The translations under genes and the position numbers were made by a program. Source: DATMRF01 sp035566435 (GTDB taxonomy: Bacteria > Verrucomicrobiota > Verrucomicrobiia > Limisphaerales > UBA8199). Taken from it: DNA of 8,771 nucleotides. Each line of letters begins with the position of its first letter. Position 1 is the stretch's first letter. Positions 6,818 through 8,771 of the stretch are shown in pieces. The DNA lies in the NCBI GenBank assembly GCA_035566435.1, contig DATMRF010000070.1, positions 1 to 8,771 of the forward strand. The letters are read 5' to 3'. The notes below the pieces were generated by a model, which saw nothing but the letters and a program-made list of their open reading frames with translations, was not told the DNA's origin and made no database searches.

Positions 6818-6821
6818 TCCT
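6818..6821 (-). promoter_or_regulatory. Shine-Dalgarno site of the DUF4136 gene
   Basis: On the minus strand the sequence ACAGGACAAAATG places AGGA four bases before the ATG at 6813. It decides the start in favour of 6813 over upstream alternatives. The downstream genes of the block mostly lack such a site and seem to depend on overlap. Confidence 0.6.
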
Positions 6822-6881
6822 GTGGTGTGCGGTTTTCCAAAATTTGAAGCCATTCTAGGCCGTAGGCTGGTTCATGAGGAA

Positions 6882-6897
6882 CTGTCAAAAGTGACAG
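6882..6897 (-). promoter_or_regulatory. Perfect inverted repeat containing a TTGACA hexamer upstream of the nine-gene block
   Basis: CTGTCA (6882-6887) and TGACAG (6892-6897) are perfectly complementary around four bases. On the minus strand the right half forms TTTTGACAG, an exact sigma-70 -35 hexamer. At the usual 17-base spacing the downstream hexamer is poor (CTACGG). A better -10-like TAGAAT exists but is 25 bases away, too far to pair with it. The repeat may therefore be an operator or a -35 element covered by a regulator, or chance. It lies about 70 bases upstream of the DUF4136 start. Confidence 0.3.
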
Positions 6898-6901
6898 GTG
6901 G

Positions 6902-6985
6902 TCAGAACCGAACGCCCAACGAGATATCAACAGTGGGATCCGTCCAACCCGAGTGAGCACGTAGGAGTGCGAAGCTTTTGAGCGA
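6902..6985 (-). pseudogene. Possible C-terminal remnant of an outer-membrane beta-barrel protein
   Basis: On the minus strand this stretch reads SLKSFALLRAHSGWTDPTVD followed by ISLGVRF and a TGA stop at 6904-6902. A final strand of alternating hydrophobic residues ending in Phe is the usual C-terminal signature of an outer-membrane barrel recognised by the Bam complex. No barrel precedes it in the frame; the reading frame upstream consists of the other frame of the truncated phospholipase-like gene. It may equally be part of a dispersed repeat or a chance reading. Confidence 0.22.
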
Positions 6986-7005
6986 GCCGCGCTCATAATT
7001 GGCTC

Positions 7006-7305
7006 TCAATGGGAAAGAGGGAAAGCAGCCATACTTGGAAGCGCCTTCCGAAACTTGCGCCTGGCTCGCGCTTGTAACGCAAGGTTCGGCCATGCATCGA
7101 CTCCAACTTCGATAGGAAAAACTCCGGACAGACCCGGATGCTCAGCCACGAAGGGCGCCACAACGCGTCCTAAGCGGGTGCCGTCCGTATTCTCAGAGTG
7201 AACCGGAACCGATTCGGAGGGCCTCTCGGGCAAAGAGGCGCAACCCACGAGCCACGCGGAGGCTGCAAGCAGCAGCCAAAGCGACGCTTTTTCAATGGCT
7301 CGCAT
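7006..7305 (-). pseudogene. Truncated phospholipase D/cardiolipin-synthase-like lipoprotein (N-terminal fragment, 99 aa)
   Basis: The ATG at 7305 starts a lipoprotein signal (MRAIEKASLWLLLAASAWLV then G-C, Cys22). Residues 40-70 (TDGTRLGRVVAPFVAEHPGL and S-G-V-F-P-I) match the conserved lead-in of phospholipase D-superfamily lipoproteins, where an LGR-x-x-A-P-x-x-A-x-H-P-G-x-S-G segment precedes the first catalytic half. In that family the chain continues with a D-A-F-x-x-R helix, L-D-x-Q-Y-Y-I-W and two HKD motifs over more than 400 residues. Here the match fades after D-A-W at about 70-72, the tail is unrelated and basic (ARARRKFRKAL), and a stop follows at 7006. No HKD motif occurs downstream in any minus-strand frame within the window. 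The fragment is probably a decayed gene. It could instead be a short expressed lipoprotein, since start, signal and lipobox are intact. Confidence 0.55.
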
Positions 7306-7555
7306 CAAATTGCCAAGAAGCAGAGCAGCACGCGCCGTCCCGCCCCGCAACACGACTGGGGGAAACTTCGTCTCGCACCGTTGCCCACAAATGCTGAACA
7401 TCGGTCAAAGCCTCGACACGGGCTCGCAAGGATTGGAACAAACGTTATCGCCAACCGCCGTTGGCCAACGTGCTCTTGAGATGACTCCGGAGCAGCCGAA
7501 ATTCATGAAGAAGAAGAAGTGAGCGGAGCCATCGGCATTCACCAAGAACGTTCAG
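7306..7555. other. Gene-poor interval
   Basis: I see no supported gene, RNA or terminator here. A plus-strand frame ends in EQPKFMKKKK just before 7522, but it has no start context and its upstream part is the antisense of the truncated lipoprotein. A GAAGAAGAAGAAG purine run lies at about 7506-7520. The promoter for the 7305 gene, if that gene is expressed, would have to lie here; none was recognised. Confidence 0.4.
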
Positions 7556-7924
7556 TCAGGCCTTTGCAGGTGAGTTTTTACCGGCCGGGCTTTTGGATCG
7601 GCGTATGAGTGTCTCGACATAGAATGAGCCCGAAACGACTCCAGCTCCAATAAGGCCCAGCCACTCAAACCAGCGACTCTCGATAATCTCTTCTACGATA
7701 TTATCATCATGCGCTTCGGTCCTCAGCTCTTGCAACTCTTTGGCTAACAGGGCCAAAGTGGGCTGCGAGCCACTGCCGAAAGCGGATGCTAAAGGTGACG
7801 CCTGTCTTCTGGACCTGAGGCGGTCAATATCATCTCGTGCTGCTGCCAATGCCACGACCGTGCCAATCAGAACCACAGTTGTTCCGATACCTCTTAGTAA
7901 GGGGGGCAAATAATCGCGGTTCAC
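7556..7924 (-). CDS. Uncharacterised small protein with two membrane segments, about 122 aa
   Basis: The frame runs from a TTG at 8002, but the GTG at 7924 gives a more natural start (VNRDYLPPLLRGIGTTVVLI) that leads directly into the first membrane helix. The first helix spans about 9-29 (LLRGIGTTVVLIGTVVALAA). It is followed by a charged segment (RDDIDRLRSRR), a polar stretch, and a predicted helix (LALLAKELQELRTEAHDDNI). The second helix is at about 85-106 (WFEWLGLIGAGVVSGSFYVE), and a basic C-terminal tail ends the protein. Two helices with a soluble loop of some 55 residues suggest an inner-membrane protein. I do not recognise a family. There is no strong ribosome binding site before either start. 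It is separated from the neighbours by more than 100 bases on each side, so it is probably a separate transcript. It may be lineage-specific. Confidence 0.6.
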   Translation of the reverse strand: MNRDYLPPLLRGIGTTVVLIGTVVALAAARDDIDRLRSRRQASPLASAFGSGSQPTLALLAKELQELRTEAHDDNIVEEIIESRWFEWLGLIGAGVVSGSFYVETLIRRSKSPAGKNSPAKA

Positions 7925-8038
7925 GGAAGTAATTCTAGAACTTTTGGTCAATGGCTCGCGATACTGGCAGGTCCACTCAGAACTACACGCCGACGCCCGC
8001 AATTAGGCGGTGATCGCTATGTTGTGACACCAGTCCGT

Positions 8039-8771
8039 TCAAAAAGAGAGACCAAGTTTCACCCAAACCAGGTCGCCCTTCAGGCGGTGCTCCACGTTCA
8101 GTTCCGGCAGCCATTTGACTTCGAAGGCGAGGTCGGTTTTTTGACCGAGTTTGGTAACGTAGGAGACCACAGGGCCCACACCAACCGTGTGCCCCTCGAA
8201 GGAGCCAAGCAGGTCGCCGCTTCCGCTGTCCCCGGTGACCTGTTGGTAATAGAATGCGTTGGCACCAACGCCTACAAAGCCGCCAAGCAGGGGCAGATGC
8301 TCAGCGACCGTGCCATCCAGGTGGAATACGTCGCCGCTTTGGTAGTCGGTTTTGTCGTTCTTCGTGCTAATGTCGAAACCAGCGAAGGCAGTTAACTCCA
8401 GGCCGATTTTGCTGCTAAGCCAACTGGCATTGACACCCGGCTCAAAGGTCCAGAAATTCTTCCCGATGTTGGCCAGTCGTCCTTTTTCAAAATCACCGGT
8501 TGGCGTATAGATTCCCAGAGACGTGCCAAACTTGAGGTCGCCATTTGTCCAGCCCATCATGAAAGGGAGGATCTGGATGTCACCGATTCCGTTAGCGCTG
8601 TCGCGTTGATGGACGCTTTGTACGCCTCCAAACGGACCGGTTCTCTGCACATCGCCGGTAACCTCCATCCACATATAGGGGAAGGCGGCCGCAGCGGCAT
8701 AACGACCGCCAAGGAATGTCCAGGGGGTTTGATAGAGGAGAATGGAAGTGTCGGCGTAAACTGTTCCGTTG
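8039..8771 (-). CDS. SphA/Phenol_MetA_deg-type outer-membrane transporter (N-terminus outside window)
   Basis: The frame is open from the window edge through 244 codons to a TGA at 8041-8039. It begins YADTSILLYQTPWTFLGGRY and continues with FPYMWMEVTGDVQ, IGDIQILPFMMGWTNGDLKF, GTSLGIYTPTGDFEKGRLAN and NFWTFEPGVNASWLSSKIGL. These are the typical steps of the Phenol_MetA_deg (PF13557) barrel: G-D-I-x-x-x-P-x-x-x-x-W, then Y-x-P-T-G-x-[FY], then N-x-G-x-N-x-W-x-x-x-P. The end (LPELNVEHRLKGDLVWVKLG, L-S-F stop) has the aromatic C-terminal residue expected of an outer-membrane barrel. Proteins of this family are annotated as transporters or as parts of meta-pathway aromatic degradation, but substrate assignments are weak. 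No catabolic gene is seen next to it, so no substrate is claimed. It lies 114 bases upstream of the small membrane protein. Confidence 0.85.
   Translation of the reverse strand, partial: NGTVYADTSILLYQTPWTFLGGRYAAAAAFPYMWMEVTGDVQRTGPFGGVQSVHQRDSANGIGDIQILPFMMGWTNGDLKFGTSLGIYTPTGDFEKGRLANIGKNFWTFEPGVNASWLSSKIGLELTAFAGFDISTKNDKTDYQSGDVFHLDGTVAEHLPLLGGFVGVGANAFYYQQVTGDSGSGDLLGSFEGHTVGVGPVVSYVTKLGQKTDLAFEVKWLPELNVEHRLKGDLVWVKLGLSF

Noticed and set aside
6814..6996. Upstream extension of the DUF4136 gene by 61 codons
   Set aside because: The Shine-Dalgarno and lipoprotein signal both point to the ATG at 6813; the extension has no export character and would bury the lipobox at residue 91.
7306..7401. 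Upstream extension of the truncated phospholipase-like lipoprotein
   Set aside because: The extra 32 residues are not signal-like, and the ATG at 7305 gives a standard lipoprotein leader.
7198..7522. Plus-strand frames ending in RWPTCS or FMKKKK
   Set aside because: They are antisense to the lipoprotein fragment over most of their length and have no ribosome binding site or recognisable domain.

Overview
The window looks like the chromosome of a Gram-negative bacterium with a moderately high G+C content, probably a verrucomicrobiote of the Pedosphaera/Limisphaera type. Three things point there: every intact gene encodes an exported or membrane protein, several proteins (the Spy-like helical protein, the glycine-zipper protein, the triple mini-domain plus DUF481 protein) resemble families I associate with Verrucomicrobiota and Acidobacteriota, and a dispersed palindromic element near 784-900 resembles repeats I remember from verrucomicrobial genomes. 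The phylum is an inference from memory and was not tested by a search. All supported genes lie on the minus strand, so the order of transcription runs from high to low coordinates.

Region 8771-7556 holds a Phenol_MetA_deg/SphA-like outer-membrane beta-barrel (N-terminus outside the window) and an unrecognised small protein with two membrane segments. Region 7555-6814 is mostly gene-poor. It contains a 99-residue lipoprotein that looks like the first part of a phospholipase D/cardiolipin-synthase-like lipoprotein and stops before any catalytic motif, a possible C-terminal scrap of a beta-barrel protein, and a perfect inverted repeat that contains a TTGACA hexamer upstream of the next gene.

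Region 6813-1 is one compact block of nine genes, most of them overlapping by 4-11 bases or separated by fewer than about 60: a DUF4136 lipoprotein, a small conserved lipoprotein, a glycine-zipper protein, a Spy-like periplasmic helical protein, a 67-residue two-helix membrane protein, a beta-sandwich lipoprotein, a 477-residue protein with a lipobox and a C-terminal transmembrane helix, a 365-residue lipoprotein, and a DUF481 outer-membrane protein that runs off the left edge. ATGA or GTGA stop/start overlaps occur at 5721-5724, 4093-4096, 2050-2053 and 956-959, so translational coupling is likely; recognisable Shine-Dalgarno sequences are nearly absent except before the first gene. Five of the nine products are predicted lipoproteins, so the block is best read as a dedicated envelope module of unknown job. 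The DUF481 gene carries a palindromic repeat translated in frame within a long extension ahead of its signal peptide, the most unusual feature seen here.
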